Of a stretch of 64,000 nucleotides of DNA, positions 19,574 to 28,592 are shown piece after piece (the stretch's first letter is position 1; every line of letters begins with the position of its first letter). Below the pieces are notes generated by a model that saw only the letters and a program-made list of their open reading frames with translations, was not told the DNA's origin and ran no database searches. The DNA comes from Aquariibacter albus. Lineage in GTDB: Bacteria; Pseudomonadota; Gammaproteobacteria; Burkholderiales; Burkholderiaceae_C. The DNA lies in NCBI RefSeq assembly GCF_014145335.1, contig NZ_JACIVI010000001.1, forward strand, positions 558,001-622,000, written 5' to 3'. The translations under genes and the position numbers were made by a program.

Positions 19574-20266
19574 ATGCGCGTGCTCATCATCGAAGACGAG
19601 GTCAAGCTGGCAGAGAACCTGCGGCGCGGGTTGTCCGAGCATGGCTACGTGGCCGACGTGGCACCGAACGGTGTCGATGGGCTGCACCTGGCCACCGAGG
19701 GGCACTACGACCTGGTGCTGCTCGATGTGATGCTGCCGGGGATCGATGGCTTCGGCGTGTTGCAGTCCCTGCGCAAGCGCAACAACACGCCGGTGCTGAT
19801 GCTCACGGCGCGCGATCGGGTCGAAGACCGCGTCAAGGGCCTGCAAGACGGTGCGGACGACTACCTGGTCAAGCCGTTCGCGTTCTCTGAACTGCTCGCC
19901 CGCATGCAGGCCTTGCTGCGCCGTGGGGGAACGGCTCGCGCCTCTTCGACCGGCACCACGCTGGCCCTTGCGGACCTGGAGCTGGACCTGGCACGGCACC
20001 GGGCCACGCGTGCGGGCACGAAGCTCGACCTGACGGCCAAGGAGCTGAAACTGCTGGCCTTGCTGCTGCGACGCCAGGGCCAGGTGCTCTCGCGCACCGT
20101 GATCGCCGAAGAGGTGTGGGACATGAACTTCGACAGCGACACCAGCGTGATCGAGGTGGCCATCCGCCGGCTGCGCAGCAAGCTGGACGACCCCTTCGAG
20201 AAGAAGCTGCTGCACACCGTGCGGGGCATGGGCTACGTGCTGGAAGCACGTGACGAATCGGCATGA
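19574..20266 (+). CDS. czcR: OmpR-type heavy-metal response regulator CzcR
   Basis: A 230-residue two-component regulator. The receiver domain shows the acidic pocket (IIEDE), phospho-acceptor D51 ([11 protein letters not shown]), Thr in LMLTARD and Lys in [10 protein letters not shown]. The C-terminal winged helix has [22 protein letters not shown] and the recognition region [16 protein letters not shown]. The CzcR/CusR/CopR branch is indicated by sequence and context. ATG 19574 is the first after the operator. Its stop overlaps the czcS start as ATGA. Expected to activate the czc operon and itself. Confidence 0.92.
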   Translation: MRVLIIEDEVKLAENLRRGLSEHGYVADVAPNGVDGLHLATEGHYDLVLLDVMLPGIDGFGVLQSLRKRNNTPVLMLTARDRVEDRVKGLQDGADDYLVKPFAFSELLARMQALLRRGGTARASSTGTTLALADLELDLARHRATRAGTKLDLTAKELKLLALLLRRQGQVLSRTVIAEEVWDMNFDSDTSVIEVAIRRLRSKLDDPFEKKLLHTVRGMGYVLEARDESA

Positions 20267-21615
20267 GCCCGGCGAAGCGGCATCCTTATTCGCTGCGCGT
20301 TCGACTGTGGTGGCTGTTTGCGCTTCAGACCGCGCTGGGCCTGGGGGCGGTGTCGCTGTCGATCTACTTTGCGATGTCGTGGAGCCTCCAGAGCCACCTC
20401 GAAGGCGACCTGACCAACCGCGTGGACTTCGTGCGTCACGTGGTGAAGGAGGTCGGTGGCGATGACGACGTGGACGCGCTGCGCCACAAGCTGGACGATT
20501 TTTCCATCGGGGACCAAAGCATCCAGATCAACCTGACCGCTGGTGATCGGATGCTGTACCGCAGCCCCGACGGCAGGGCAGCAGGTGAGTCCTACATGGA
20601 GTTCAAGGGCGAAGTGAGCTGGGCCGGAAAGCCCGCCCAGTTGATCGTTCGCATCGACGCCGGGGCCACCCGATCGCTGCTCACCACCCTGGCGTGGACG
20701 CTCGTCGCGGCCACGGTGATCGGCAGTTGTGCCATCTCGACCAGCGGGTTCTGGCTGGTGCACTACGGCCTGTCGCCCCTAAGGGATCTGGCATCGCAGC
20801 TGGATGCGGTGTCGCCCCAGGAGCTGAACCAGCGACTCGACCCGCAGGCGTATGCGGAGGAACTCCGGCCCTGGGTGGAGCAGTTCAACTCCCTGCTGGA
20901 GCGCATCGAGGCGGCCTACCGGCAGTTGGAAGGCTTCAATGCCGACGTGGCGCACGAACTTCGCACGCCGCTGACCATCCTGATCACCCGCTGCGAACTG
21001 GACCTGCAACCGCAACGCACGCTTGCGCAGTTGCAGGACAGTGCCGCCTCGAACCTGGAAGAGCTGCATCGCCTGGCCGCGATCATCCGCGACATGCTCT
21101 TCCTCTCGCGCGCGGACCGCGGTGCCCAGGCCCGGCGCGAAGGCCCGTCGAGCCTGGCCGAAGAGGTGCGTGCGGTGATCGACTTCTATGACGCCGTGCT
21201 GTCGCAGGCCGGCCTGAACGCGGTGGTGGTGGGCGAGGCCACGTTCGCCTTCGACCGCGGGCTCCTGCGGCAGGCCGTGTCGAACCTGCTGAGCAACGCG
21301 ATCCGGTATTCGCCGCGCGGCTCGACCCTGGAGATCCAGTTGGTCGACGACGGGCCCTGCGCCTACGTCTTCGTCCAGAACCCGGGCGAAGACATCGCCC
21401 CGGAACACCTGTCGCGCCTGTTCGACCGCTTCTACCGCGTGGAGCCCAGCCGCGAGGGCAGCAGCGAGAACCAGGGGCTGGGCCTCGCCATCGTGGCAGC
21501 CATCGCGCGGATGCACGGCGGCGAGACCACGGCCCGCTCGGGCCATGGCATCACGTCCATCGGCATGAAGCTCCTCAAATCGGGCAGCGGCACACCGGTT
21601 GCCGAACGCGCTTGA
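20263..21615 (+). CDS. czcS: Heavy-metal sensor histidine kinase CzcS
   Basis: A 450-residue inner-membrane kinase. First membrane helix at about residues 14-38 ([20 protein letters not shown]), a periplasmic sensor region to about residue 140, second helix about 141-165, then HAMP. The dimerisation/phosphoacceptor box [13 protein letters not shown] has H231. ATP-binding boxes: [13 protein letters not shown] (N), [19 protein letters not shown] (G). Coupled to czcR by a 4-bp overlap. The 3' end overlaps the promoter of the P-type ATPase gene. Confidence 0.92.
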   Translation: MSPAKRHPYSLRVRLWWLFALQTALGLGAVSLSIYFAMSWSLQSHLEGDLTNRVDFVRHVVKEVGGDDDVDALRHKLDDFSIGDQSIQINLTAGDRMLYRSPDGRAAGESYMEFKGEVSWAGKPAQLIVRIDAGATRSLLTTLAWTLVAATVIGSCAISTSGFWLVHYGLSPLRDLASQLDAVSPQELNQRLDPQAYAEELRPWVEQFNSLLERIEAAYRQLEGFNADVAHELRTPLTILITRCELDLQPQRTLAQLQDSAASNLEELHRLAAIIRDMLFLSRADRGAQARREGPSSLAEEVRAVIDFYDAVLSQAGLNAVVVGEATFAFDRGLLRQAVSNLLSNAIRYSPRGSTLEIQLVDDGPCAYVFVQNPGEDIAPEHLSRLFDRFYRVEPSREGSSENQGLGLAIVAAIARMHGGETTARSGHGITSIGMKLLKSGSGTPVAERA

Positions 21616-21642
21616 CTTTATACCTGCTACAGGTATTTCAAT
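21612..21642 (+). promoter_or_regulatory. MerR-type (CadR/ZntR/PbrR-like) promoter for the P-type ATPase
   Basis: TTGACT (21612-21617) and TTCAAT (21637-21642, 4 of 6 to consensus) are separated by 19 bp, the long spacer typical of MerR-family promoters. Within the spacer is a 7-3-7 dyad, ATACCTG-cta-CAGGTAT (21620-21636). The layout matches CadR/PbrR operators. No merR-family gene is seen nearby, so the regulator would act from elsewhere. Transcription would start at about 21649. Confidence 0.75.
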
Positions 21643-21649
21643 GTGCGCC

Positions 21650-23950
21650 ATGAAGCAATCCAACCCTCTGCCGATCGCCGCTGACGCGCCCTCGTGCGAC
21701 AGCCACGGCTGCCATTCCTGCGACACCCCCGAGCCGAAAACCGCACCGGTCGCACCGCCCGATGCCGCGCTGTTCCGCATTGCCAGCATGGACTGCTCGG
21801 CCGAGGAAGCCGAGATCCGCCGCGCGCTGGAGCCCGTGGCCGACATCCGCTCGCTGAGCTTCCAGCTGGGGGCTCGCACGCTCGCGATCACTGCGCCGGC
21901 CGATGTGCTGCCGCAGGCCGTCGAGGCGATCACGAAAGCGGGCTTCAAGCCCGAACCCGTGCAGCGGCCTACGGGTGCCGGTGAGGTGGTGGCCGCCGAC
22001 GTCGAGCACGGACTCGGGGCCGGGATCGGCCGGCTCGGCCTGGCGCTGGCCTTGGCCATCGCCGCGGAGTCGATCGAGTTCTTCGCACCAGAAACCCGCG
22101 TGACGCAGGTGATCGGCATGGCCCTGGCGCTCGGGGCCATCGTGCTCGCAGGGCTGGAAACCTACACCAAGGGCTTCCGCGCCTTGCTGCACGGCAAGCT
22201 GAACATCAACGCGCTGATGTCGGTGGCCGTGACCGGGGCCTTCCTGATCGGCCAGTGGCCCGAAGCAGCGATGGTGATGGCGCTGTACGCCATCGCCGAG
22301 CTGATCGAGGCGCGTTCGGTGGACCGAGCCCGCAATGCGATCAAGGGCCTGATGGCCTTGGCACCCGACACGGCCTTGGTTCAGCAGCCAGACGGCACCT
22401 GGGCCCAGCGCCCGGCCGCCGAGGTGCCGCTGGACGCCACCGTGCGCATCCGCCCCGGCGAACGCGTGCCGCTCGACGGCGTGGTGCTGCGCGGGAACAG
22501 CGCGATCAACCAGGCCCCGGTGACGGGCGAGAGCATCCCCGTCGAGAAGGCCCCGGGCGACCCGGTGTTCGCCGGCACGGTCAACGAGACCAGCGAGCTG
22601 GAGTTCCGCGTTACCGCCGCCGCGTCGAACACCACGCTGGCGCGGATCATCCACGCCGTCGAGCAGGCCCAGGGCAGCCGCGCCGAAACACAGCGCTTCG
22701 TCGACCGCTTCGCGGCGGTCTACACGCCGGCCGTCTTCGTGATCGCCGTGCTGGTGGCCGTGGCCACGCCGTGGCTGATGGGCTGGACGTGGACGCAGGC
22801 GCTCTACAAGGCGCTGGTACTGCTGGTGATCGCTTGCCCGTGTGCGCTGGTGATCTCGACCCCGGTGACGGTGGTGAGCGCGCTGGCCGCCGCGGCACGG
22901 CGCGGCATCCTGGTCAAAGGCGGCACCTACCTGGAGAACGCGCGCAAGCTGCGCGCCATCGCGCTCGACAAGACCGGCACCATCACCGAAGGCAAGCCCA
23001 AGCTGGTCGGCCAGCAGGTGCTGGCCGGCGCTGACGACACGCTTCAGGTCGCGGCCAGCCTGGCGGGCCGGTCCGATCACCCGGTGTCGAAGGCCATCGC
23101 CGAAGGGTTGAAGCTGGCGCATTCACCGGTGGATGCGTTCAAGGCCTTGGCCGGGCGCGGCGTGCAAGGCCAGGTCGGCACCAAGACCTACGTGCTCGGC
23201 AACCACCGGCTGATCGAGGAGCGTGGCCAGTGCGGCCCGGCCATCGAAGCCGAGCTGAAGAGGCACGAGGAAGCCGGCCGCACCGTGACGCTGCTTGCGT
23301 CCGACGAAGGGGTGCTGGCGCTGTTCGCCGTGGCCGACACCATCAAGCCGAGCTCGAAGCAGGCCGTGGCCGAACTCAAAGCACTGGGCGTGACGCCCGT
23401 GATGCTGACCGGCGACAACAACGCGACCGCGCAGACCATCGCCCACGAAGTCGGCATCGACGAAGCGCGCGGCAACCTGCTGCCCGAAGACAAGCTCCAG
23501 GCCATCGAAGACCTGAAGCGCAAGCACGGCCCGACCGCGATGACGGGCGACGGCATCAACGACGCGCCCGCCTTGGCCAAGTCCGACATCGGTGTCGCGA
23601 TGGGCGCAGCCGGTACCGACACCGCGATGGAAGCGGCCGACGTGGTCATCATGAACGACGACCTGCGGCGCATTCCGGAAGTGATCCGCCTGTCGAAGAA
23701 GACGCACGCTGTGCTCTGGCAGAACATCAGCTTCGCCCTCGGCGTGAAAGCCATCTTCTTCGTGCTGGCCGTGTTCGGCAGCGCCACGATGTGGATGGCC
23801 GTCTTCGCCGACATGGGCGCGAGCCTACTGGTCGTGGCCAACGGGCTGCGCCTGCTCAAGACCCAAACCACGCCGAGGAATGAACCGCCCCGGGTTTCGT
23901 GGAGGCCCATTGGTGTGAGTCAGGCCGACGTGGCCGACTCGGCGCGTTGA
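21650..23950 (+). CDS. cadA: Zn/Cd/Pb-exporting P1B-type ATPase
   Basis: A 766-residue pump. It begins with a Cys/His-rich tail (CDSHGCHSCD), then one HMA-like domain whose metal motif is MDCSAEE (DCxxEE instead of GMxCxxC, usual for Zn/Cd/Pb pumps). Then come membrane helices, the PVTGES actuator, CPC (C396-P-C398) in helix 6, DKTGT with D440, the SDHPVS motif and MTGDGINDAPALAKSD. ATG 21650 is preferred over ATG 21641 because the -10 box overlaps the latter. The last 23 or so residues after QTTPR are encoded by the IS inserted at 23881, a foreign tail beyond the last helix; the enzyme is probably still functional. Confidence 0.92.
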   Translation: MKQSNPLPIAADAPSCDSHGCHSCDTPEPKTAPVAPPDAALFRIASMDCSAEEAEIRRALEPVADIRSLSFQLGARTLAITAPADVLPQAVEAITKAGFKPEPVQRPTGAGEVVAADVEHGLGAGIGRLGLALALAIAAESIEFFAPETRVTQVIGMALALGAIVLAGLETYTKGFRALLHGKLNINALMSVAVTGAFLIGQWPEAAMVMALYAIAELIEARSVDRARNAIKGLMALAPDTALVQQPDGTWAQRPAAEVPLDATVRIRPGERVPLDGVVLRGNSAINQAPVTGESIPVEKAPGDPVFAGTVNETSELEFRVTAAASNTTLARIIHAVEQAQGSRAETQRFVDRFAAVYTPAVFVIAVLVAVATPWLMGWTWTQALYKALVLLVIACPCALVISTPVTVVSALAAAARRGILVKGGTYLENARKLRAIALDKTGTITEGKPKLVGQQVLAGADDTLQVAASLAGRSDHPVSKAIAEGLKLAHSPVDAFKALAGRGVQGQVGTKTYVLGNHRLIEERGQCGPAIEAELKRHEEAGRTVTLLASDEGVLALFAVADTIKPSSKQAVAELKALGVTPVMLTGDNNATAQTIAHEVGIDEARGNLLPEDKLQAIEDLKRKHGPTAMTGDGINDAPALAKSDIGVAMGAAGTDTAMEAADVVIMNDDLRRIPEVIRLSKKTHAVLWQNISFALGVKAIFFVLAVFGSATMWMAVFADMGASLLVVANGLRLLKTQTTPRNEPPRVSWRPIGVSQADVADSAR

Positions 23951-24828
23951 CGATAGTAGGCGTCCTCGAACTCCGCCGGCGGCACGGGGCCGATGGGCTC
24001 GAGCAACCGGTGATGGTTGAACCAGGAGACCCATTCCAGCGTCGCCAGCTCGACCGTCTTGCGGGTCTTCCAGGGTGCTCAACGGTGGATCAGTTCGGCT
24101 CTGTACAGGCCGTTGATCGTCTCGGCCAGCGCGTTGTCATCGCTGTCGCTGCGGTTGCCCACCGAGGGCTCGATGCCTGCCTCGGCCAGACGTTCGCTGT
24201 AGCGGATCGAGACGTACTGGCTGCCGCGGTCGGAGTGATGGACCAGGCTGCTGTCGCGCTCGGGCTGACGGGCGTACAGCGCCCGCTCCAGGGCGTCGAG
24301 TACGAAGTCGGTGTGCATCGAACGGCTGACCCGCCAGCCGACGATGCGCCGCGCGAAGACGTCGATGACGAAGGCCACGTACAACCAGCCCTGCCAGGTC
24401 GAGACGTAGGTGAAGTCCGAGACCCAGAGCTGGTTCGGCCTGTCGGCCCTGAACTGCCGGTTGACCTTGTCCAGTGGGCACGGCGCCTTCGGGTCGGCCA
24501 CCGTGGTGCGTACGACCTTGCCGCGGATCACGCCTCGCAGGCCCTGGCGACGTATCAGCCGCTCGACGGTGCAGCGGGCCACCGCGTGGCCCTCGCGGTG
24601 GAGTTGCCGCCAGACCTTCTTCGCGCCGTAGACCTGCAGGTTGGCGCGCCACACGCGCTCGATGTGCGGCACCAGTGCTGCGTCACGCTGAGCTCGCGGG
24701 CTGCACAACGCGGGGCTGCGTTGCCCCGCGGCGTGGCGCCAGTAGCCCGAGGGGGCGATCTGCAGCACCCGGCAGATCGGCTCGACCCCGTGGACGTCAC
24801 GATGCTGATTCACGAAGGCCCGCATCAC
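23920..24828 (-). pseudogene. IS3-family transposase OrfB with in-frame stop
   Basis: The frame encodes an IS51-type OrfB. The HTH_21 region (VYGAKKVWRQLHREGH) and DDE core (WVSDFTYVST, HHSDRGSQYVS, NALAETINGLYR) are intact. A TGA at 24079-24081 stops translation after RAELIHR, where relatives continue. Past it the same frame gives APWKTRKTVELATLEWV and the conserved WFNHHRLLEPIG box before a proper stop at 23920. A single CGA-to-TGA change would explain this. Loss of about 53 C-terminal residues should inactivate it. Confidence 0.85.
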
Positions 24829-25145
24829 TTCAGCCGGCGGTCGAGCTCCGCCTGGGCGAAAAACGCGCTGGCCAGCTTCAGGATCTCGTTGGCCTTGCGC
24901 AGCTCGCGGTTCTCCCGTTCCAGCTCCTTGATGCGCTGGGCCTCGGCCGTCGTCAGGCCATCACGCTGGCCGGTGTCCCGTTCATGCTGGCGCACCCAGC
25001 GGCGCAGCGTCTCGGCCGTGCAGCCGATCTTGGACGCGATGGACTCGATGGCCGCCCACTGCGAGTCATGCTCGCCCTGGGCCTCGACGACCATCCGCAC
25101 GGCCCGCTCCTGGACCTCGAGCGAAAACTTGCTCGCTCTCCTCAT
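24825..25145 (-). CDS. IS3-family transposase OrfA (IS51-type)
   Basis: A 106-residue HTH protein beginning [20 protein letters not shown], with [18 protein letters not shown] as the recognition region and a Leu-zipper tail ([20 protein letters not shown]). The stop overlaps a GTG-ATG start pair for orfB. OrfA itself looks intact and could still bind the IS ends. Confidence 0.9.
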   Translation of the reverse strand: MRRASKFSLEVQERAVRMVVEAQGEHDSQWAAIESIASKIGCTAETLRRWVRQHERDTGQRDGLTTAEAQRIKELERENRELRKANEILKLASAFFAQAELDRRLK

Positions 25146-25195
25146 CGCTCCATCCTCTCAAAGGTTGGAGCCTCCTCAGAACCCGGGGCGGTTCA

Positions 25196-25415
25196 GACAG
25201 ACAGCCTGAGGAAGATAGGCGACAAGCGGCCGACGAACCCAGCTTCGCTGTGGCGGTCACTGAAATCCCTCCTGGGGGCTGGTGCGACAGTGGAGTCCGT
25301 CGAGGTGGCGCTGGCCCGGCTGATCGAGGAAGGCGTGGTCAAGGTGGATTCGGTGAAGGGCGCGTCCTATCCGAGGTTTGATGCTGCGGCGGGGTCCACT
25401 GCTGCCCAGGTTTGA
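25196..25415 (+). pseudogene. 3' fragment of an unknown gene cut by the IS
   Basis: An open frame runs from the IS right end to a TGA at 25413, about 72 codons. It includes SLRKIGDKRPTNPASLWRSL and VALARLIEEGVVKVDSVKGA, which look like a small C-terminal winged-helix-type domain with the ending YPRF. I have an impression of the C-terminus of NYN/PIN-domain proteins but cannot confirm it. The 5' part is absent on the other side of the IS, so adjacent DNA was deleted or swapped. Confidence 0.5.
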
Positions 25416-26256
25416 GTTGCTGGTGCAGCCGGCGCTGTGTGTCCGGGTGGTGCGTTCGATGTTGCAGGTTCTGCCAGGTCTCGGTGGGCCTGGGCGTCTC
25501 CCCGCGGTGCGGGACCGGGCTGTCGCGCTGCGCGTCGAGCCACCGGGGTACCGCCGTCTCGCCCCTGACGGGCTTCCATCCCTGACGCGATTCGGTCAGG
25601 CCGGCGCTGCCGGCTGAAACACGCGGCGGCCCTTTCCCGTGCCCGGGGATCGCGGGCCCTGATTCCCTCACGCTGCGCGTGAGCGAGGCCCGCTTGGCGA
25701 ACTGACCGGCTTGCAGGTCGCTGCGCTCCGCTCCGCTCGGTGCGGCGCCGGCCAGATCGCCACCCCGGTCACCCGCCAAGCCCGTAGCCGGGCCGCTGAA
25801 GACCGAATGCGTTGAAGTGATCGCCGCGGCTCGGCCGTCGCGCCAGTCGCTGCGCTTGGTGGCACGTCGGCCGCAGAGCCGCCGCTGCTCGTGATCGTTC
25901 AGCCGGCTGCGCTGCAGCCGCTGCGCCAGGCGAGCTGGCACATCGGCCGCGACGCTGCGCCGACCGTGGGGAGGAGGCAGCCCGTGCGCCAGTCGTCCCA
26001 CCGCGCTCCCCCCACGCGCCCCCGTCGAATTGCGAGGGGGACTTGTGGGGGGATCTTCAAGCGGTGGGCCGGGAAACCGGCTCACTGCTTCGGCTGCTGA
26101 GGAACACCACCCATCCCCAACCCCTTCCCGTGAGGGAAGGGGCCATGCCCACCCCCCGCCCGCCCGTGGGCGGGAGCAAGGGAGTCCGAGCGAGAGGATC
26201 AGTTTTCAGGGAACCCGGACCGGGACCCGGCTGCTTGCTCTCGTTTGGAGATCGTC
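25416..26256. other. 841-bp non-coding region upstream of ssb with hairpins
   Basis: No convincing gene is seen: ORFs here lack ribosome-binding sites and any domain pattern. The region holds several perfect hairpins: CTCACGC-tgc-GCGTGAG (25667-25683), CCCCTTCCC-gtga-GGGAAGGGG (26121-26142) and CCCGCCC-gt-GGGCGGG (26159-26174). It ends in the leader of ssb. Long structured spacers upstream of ssb-type genes are common on conjugative elements and may hold a promoter for transient expression on entry or an origin. That use is inference. Confidence 0.5.
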
Positions 26257-26727
26257 ATGGCAAACGTTCAAGTCATCCAGCGTCACGCGCACCTGGCCGT
26301 GGCCGTCAAGCTCGAATTCGTCAACGGCCGCGAAGGCAAGATCGCCAAGGCCGTGCTGACCGCGATCAGCAACACGCGGCGCGGTTCGGGTGAAGCCCGC
26401 GAGGAGGAGTCCACTGCGATCCAGTGGACCCTGTGGGGCAAGCAGGCCGAGAACGCCGCCGAGTACCTGGGCAAGGGTTCGCACGTCAACATCGTCGGCC
26501 GGCTGCGCAACAACAACTACGAGAAAGACGGCGAGACCGTCTACGGGATGGCGTTCACGGCCGAGGAGATCGACTACCTCGACAGCCGCGCCGAGTCCGA
26601 AGCCCGACGCACCCGTGGCGACGACAGCGCGCCCGGCGCCAGCAACGGCAGCGGCGAGCCGCCTGCACCGGCCGCCAGCACCCGCAAGCCCCGTGCTGCG
26701 CGCCGGCCGGCGCACGCCGACGCCTGA
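26257..26727 (+). CDS. ssb: ICE-type single-stranded DNA-binding protein
   Basis: A 156-residue protein. ATG 26257 (MANVQVIQRHAHLAVAVKLE) is chosen over the upstream TTG. The OB-fold region shows TAIQWTLWGKQAENAAEYLGKG and SHVNIVGRLRNNNYEKDGETVYG, the SSB pattern. The tail is low-complexity, rich in Gly, Pro, Ala and Arg, and lacks the usual acidic DDDIPF tip, as often seen on mobile elements. It would coat single-stranded DNA during transfer. First of a run of plus-strand ICE maintenance genes. Confidence 0.85.
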   Translation: MANVQVIQRHAHLAVAVKLEFVNGREGKIAKAVLTAISNTRRGSGEAREEESTAIQWTLWGKQAENAAEYLGKGSHVNIVGRLRNNNYEKDGETVYGMAFTAEEIDYLDSRAESEARRTRGDDSAPGASNGSGEPPAPAASTRKPRAARRPAHADA

Positions 26728-26804
26728 ACCCTCATCGGGTGGGCGTGAAGCCGCTGAGGTGCGCCCGCCCTTCGAACCTCAATCAACGATCGAAGGAAAC
26801 CATC

Positions 26805-27668
26805 ATGTACTCGACCCCGACCCTGGCGACCCGCTTTGCCCGCAACACCCGCGTGATGCGCGGTGACCAGCCCCTGAGCGAGGACCAGATGCGCGCCGCG
26901 GCGCCGTCCATCTTCGCCGAGGGCAAGCACGCGAGCCGCTCCGAGCGCTACACCTACATCCCCACCATCGATGTCCTGCGCGGCCTGCGCAAGGAGGGTT
27001 TCGAGCCCTTCATGGTCGCCCAGGGCCAGAGCCGCGTCGAAGGCAAGGCGGAGTTCACCAAGCACATGATCCGCATGCGCCACGCCGGACAGGTGCAGAC
27101 CCGGCCCGAGGCGAACGAGATCATCCTGATCAACAGCCACGACGGCGCCAGTTCGTACCAGATGCTCGCGGGCATGTTCCGCTTCGTCTGCTGCAACGGC
27201 CTGGTGGTGGGCGAGGTGGTGGACGACATCCGCATCCCGCACAAGGGCAACATCCAGGGCGAGGTGATCGAAGGCGCGTTCCGCGTGCTCGACGAGTTCG
27301 AGGCGGTGGGCGAGCACACCGAGGCGATGAAGGCGCTGCAGCTCGAGCCGCCCGAGGAAATCGCCTTCGCGACGGCCGCCCTGGCGCTGCGTTTCGGTGA
27401 GCGCGGCGTGGAGGAGACCGGCGGGCATCGTCCGGCGCCCGTGACTGCCGAGCAGCTGATCGAGGCGCGCAGGCCTGAAGACATCGGGCACAGCCTGTGG
27501 ACCACCTTCCAGCGCGTGCAGGAGAACGTGATCCGCGGTGGCCAGCCAGGCCGCAGCGCCCAGGGTCGCCGGCTGCAGACCCGGCCGGTGGGCAGCATCG
27601 ACCGCGGCGTGAGCCTGAACCGCGCGCTGTGGATGCTGGCCGAGGAGATGCGCAAGCTGAAGGGCTGA
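26805..27668 (+). CDS. DUF932 domain protein
   Basis: A 287-residue protein of the phage/plasmid-like DUF932 family, frequent on ICEs and plasmids and of unknown biochemical function. Recognisable parts are SERYTYIPTIDVLRGLRKEGF, RKM-like HMIRMRHAG, EIILINSHDGASSYQMLAGM, FRFVCCNGLVVG and the C-terminal SIDRGVSLNRALWMLAEEM. ATG 26805 follows GAAGGAAACCATC, a good ribosome-binding site. It lies 77 bp after ssb, a pairing common on conjugative elements. Confidence 0.85.
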   Translation: MYSTPTLATRFARNTRVMRGDQPLSEDQMRAAAPSIFAEGKHASRSERYTYIPTIDVLRGLRKEGFEPFMVAQGQSRVEGKAEFTKHMIRMRHAGQVQTRPEANEIILINSHDGASSYQMLAGMFRFVCCNGLVVGEVVDDIRIPHKGNIQGEVIEGAFRVLDEFEAVGEHTEAMKALQLEPPEEIAFATAALALRFGERGVEETGGHRPAPVTAEQLIEARRPEDIGHSLWTTFQRVQENVIRGGQPGRSAQGRRLQTRPVGSIDRGVSLNRALWMLAEEMRKLKG

Positions 27669-27768
27669 GCAATGTGCGATGACTTTCCGATGAAAGTCAT
27701 CGCCGCTTGCGCCGACAGCCGGCCTGACCATCGGACCGGCTGTCCCACACGCACCCGAGGAGCCTCAC

Positions 27769-28122
27769 ATGGTTCAGAACGCCATCGACGCAGAGATCGC
27801 CGCCTGCGACGCGCTGTCGCTCCAGGCGACCCAGGCCGGCGCCCAGGCCTTCGCGCGGCTGTTGAAGCTGGCCGAGACGCGCGACTCCGGCCAGATCCCG
27901 CGCATCGCGCGCTTCCTGGCCGCAACATACAACGGTCAGGCCTTCCAGCTCGACCTGTTTGAACTGCGCGCCGTCGACATCGCCATCAGCAACGACATGC
28001 TGTGCTGCTTGGATGCGCTGCGCTGGGGCCGTGCCGACCTGCACACGCTCATCCCCGAAGGTGATGGCCGCGTGCGTGCTGTCATCGAGCGCTGGGGCCT
28101 GCGCTGGCCGACCGACGCGTGA
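27769..28122 (+). CDS. Conserved ICE protein of unknown function
   Basis: A 117-residue soluble protein. The pattern ALRWGRADLHTLIPEGDGRV, with a C-terminal IERWGLRWP, is one I associate with small conserved proteins next to DUF932 genes on ICEs (DUF7673-like). It is preceded by GAGGAG and ATG 27769. A 100-bp gap separates it from the DUF932 gene. Helical throughout; no catalytic motif seen. Confidence 0.65.
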   Translation: MVQNAIDAEIAACDALSLQATQAGAQAFARLLKLAETRDSGQIPRIARFLAATYNGQAFQLDLFELRAVDIAISNDMLCCLDALRWGRADLHTLIPEGDGRVRAVIERWGLRWPTDA

Positions 28123-28149
28123 GCATCGATCATCGCTGGCCCACGCCGG

Positions 28150-28185
28150 TCTGAAAACGCGCGGGCCGGCTTTCGCCGGCCCGCG
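28150..28185 (-). terminator. Hairpin terminator for the ParE/ParD-like operon
   Basis: CGCGGGCCGGC (28160-28170) pairs with GCCGGCCCGCG (28175-28185) around a TTTC loop: an 11-bp all-GC stem. On the minus strand it is followed by CGTTTTC, a short T run, so it best serves the toxin-antitoxin operon ending at 28269. On the plus strand no T run follows, although it may also attenuate the gene ending at 28122. Confidence 0.6.
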
Positions 28186-28268
28186 GGAATACCGGCGCCG
28201 CGCTTGCCTTCGGCCGCGCGGCGCCCCATCCACACGCCGTAGTGCAGCCGCTTCCTCGGGCGGATGGT

Positions 28269-28592
28269 TCAGGCGTCCCCGCCTTCGGCCAGGGCCCGTG
28301 CGAGGTCCTGGCCGCCGTAGAGCACTCCAAGGATGGAGACCCGCCGCGGCTCCTGGTCCACGGCATACGCGATCACGGTACGACCTCCGTGGTGGGTGAC
28401 GCGCAGCCCGGGACGGATGTCCTCGCGCGAGACGCCCCGCAGCGGAAAGAGTGCAAGCCCCTCACAGGTCTCGATCACCGCGCTGGTGTAGCGCTCGGCG
28501 ACCACCGGTGACCTGCGCTCGGCGATGTAGCGATACAGCTCTTCGAGTTGGTCAGCCGCCTCGGGCGCGTAGACGACGCCGTACGGGATCAG
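28269..28592 (-). CDS. ParE/RelE-family toxin
   Basis: A 107-residue toxin of the ParE/RelE fold. Signature parts are VVYAPEAADQLEELYRYIAE, AERYTSAVIETCEGLALFP, the basic GVSREDIRPGLRV and the C-terminal VSILGVLYGGQDLA. ParE types poison DNA gyrase; RelE types cut mRNA; sequence favours ParE. No ATG, GTG or TTG precedes the domain in frame. The best start is CTG 28592, overlapping the antitoxin stop as CTGA, which would limit toxin output. Encoded after its antitoxin on one transcript. Confidence 0.82.
   Translation of the reverse strand: MIPYGVVYAPEAADQLEELYRYIAERRSPVVAERYTSAVIETCEGLALFPLRGVSREDIRPGLRVTHHGGRTVIAYAVDQEPRRVSILGVLYGGQDLARALAEGGDA

Larger units (their letters stand above)
23881..25195 (-). 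mobile_element. IS3-family insertion sequence (IS51-type)
   Basis: A 1315-bp element whose ends are inverted repeats: both begin TGAACCGCCCCGGGTT and stay similar for about 28 bases. It carries orfA and orfB on the minus strand. The flanks (gaa before, gac after) give no target duplication. It supplies the last codons and stop of the upstream ATPase gene, and the DNA on its right is a 3' gene fragment. OrfB has a nonsense codon, so the copy is probably defective. Confidence 0.88.

Noticed and set aside
25339-26085. 248-residue minus-strand ORF in the gap before ssb
   Set aside because: Low-complexity Arg/Pro/Ser-rich translation typical of high-GC chance frames; no ribosome-binding site, no motif.
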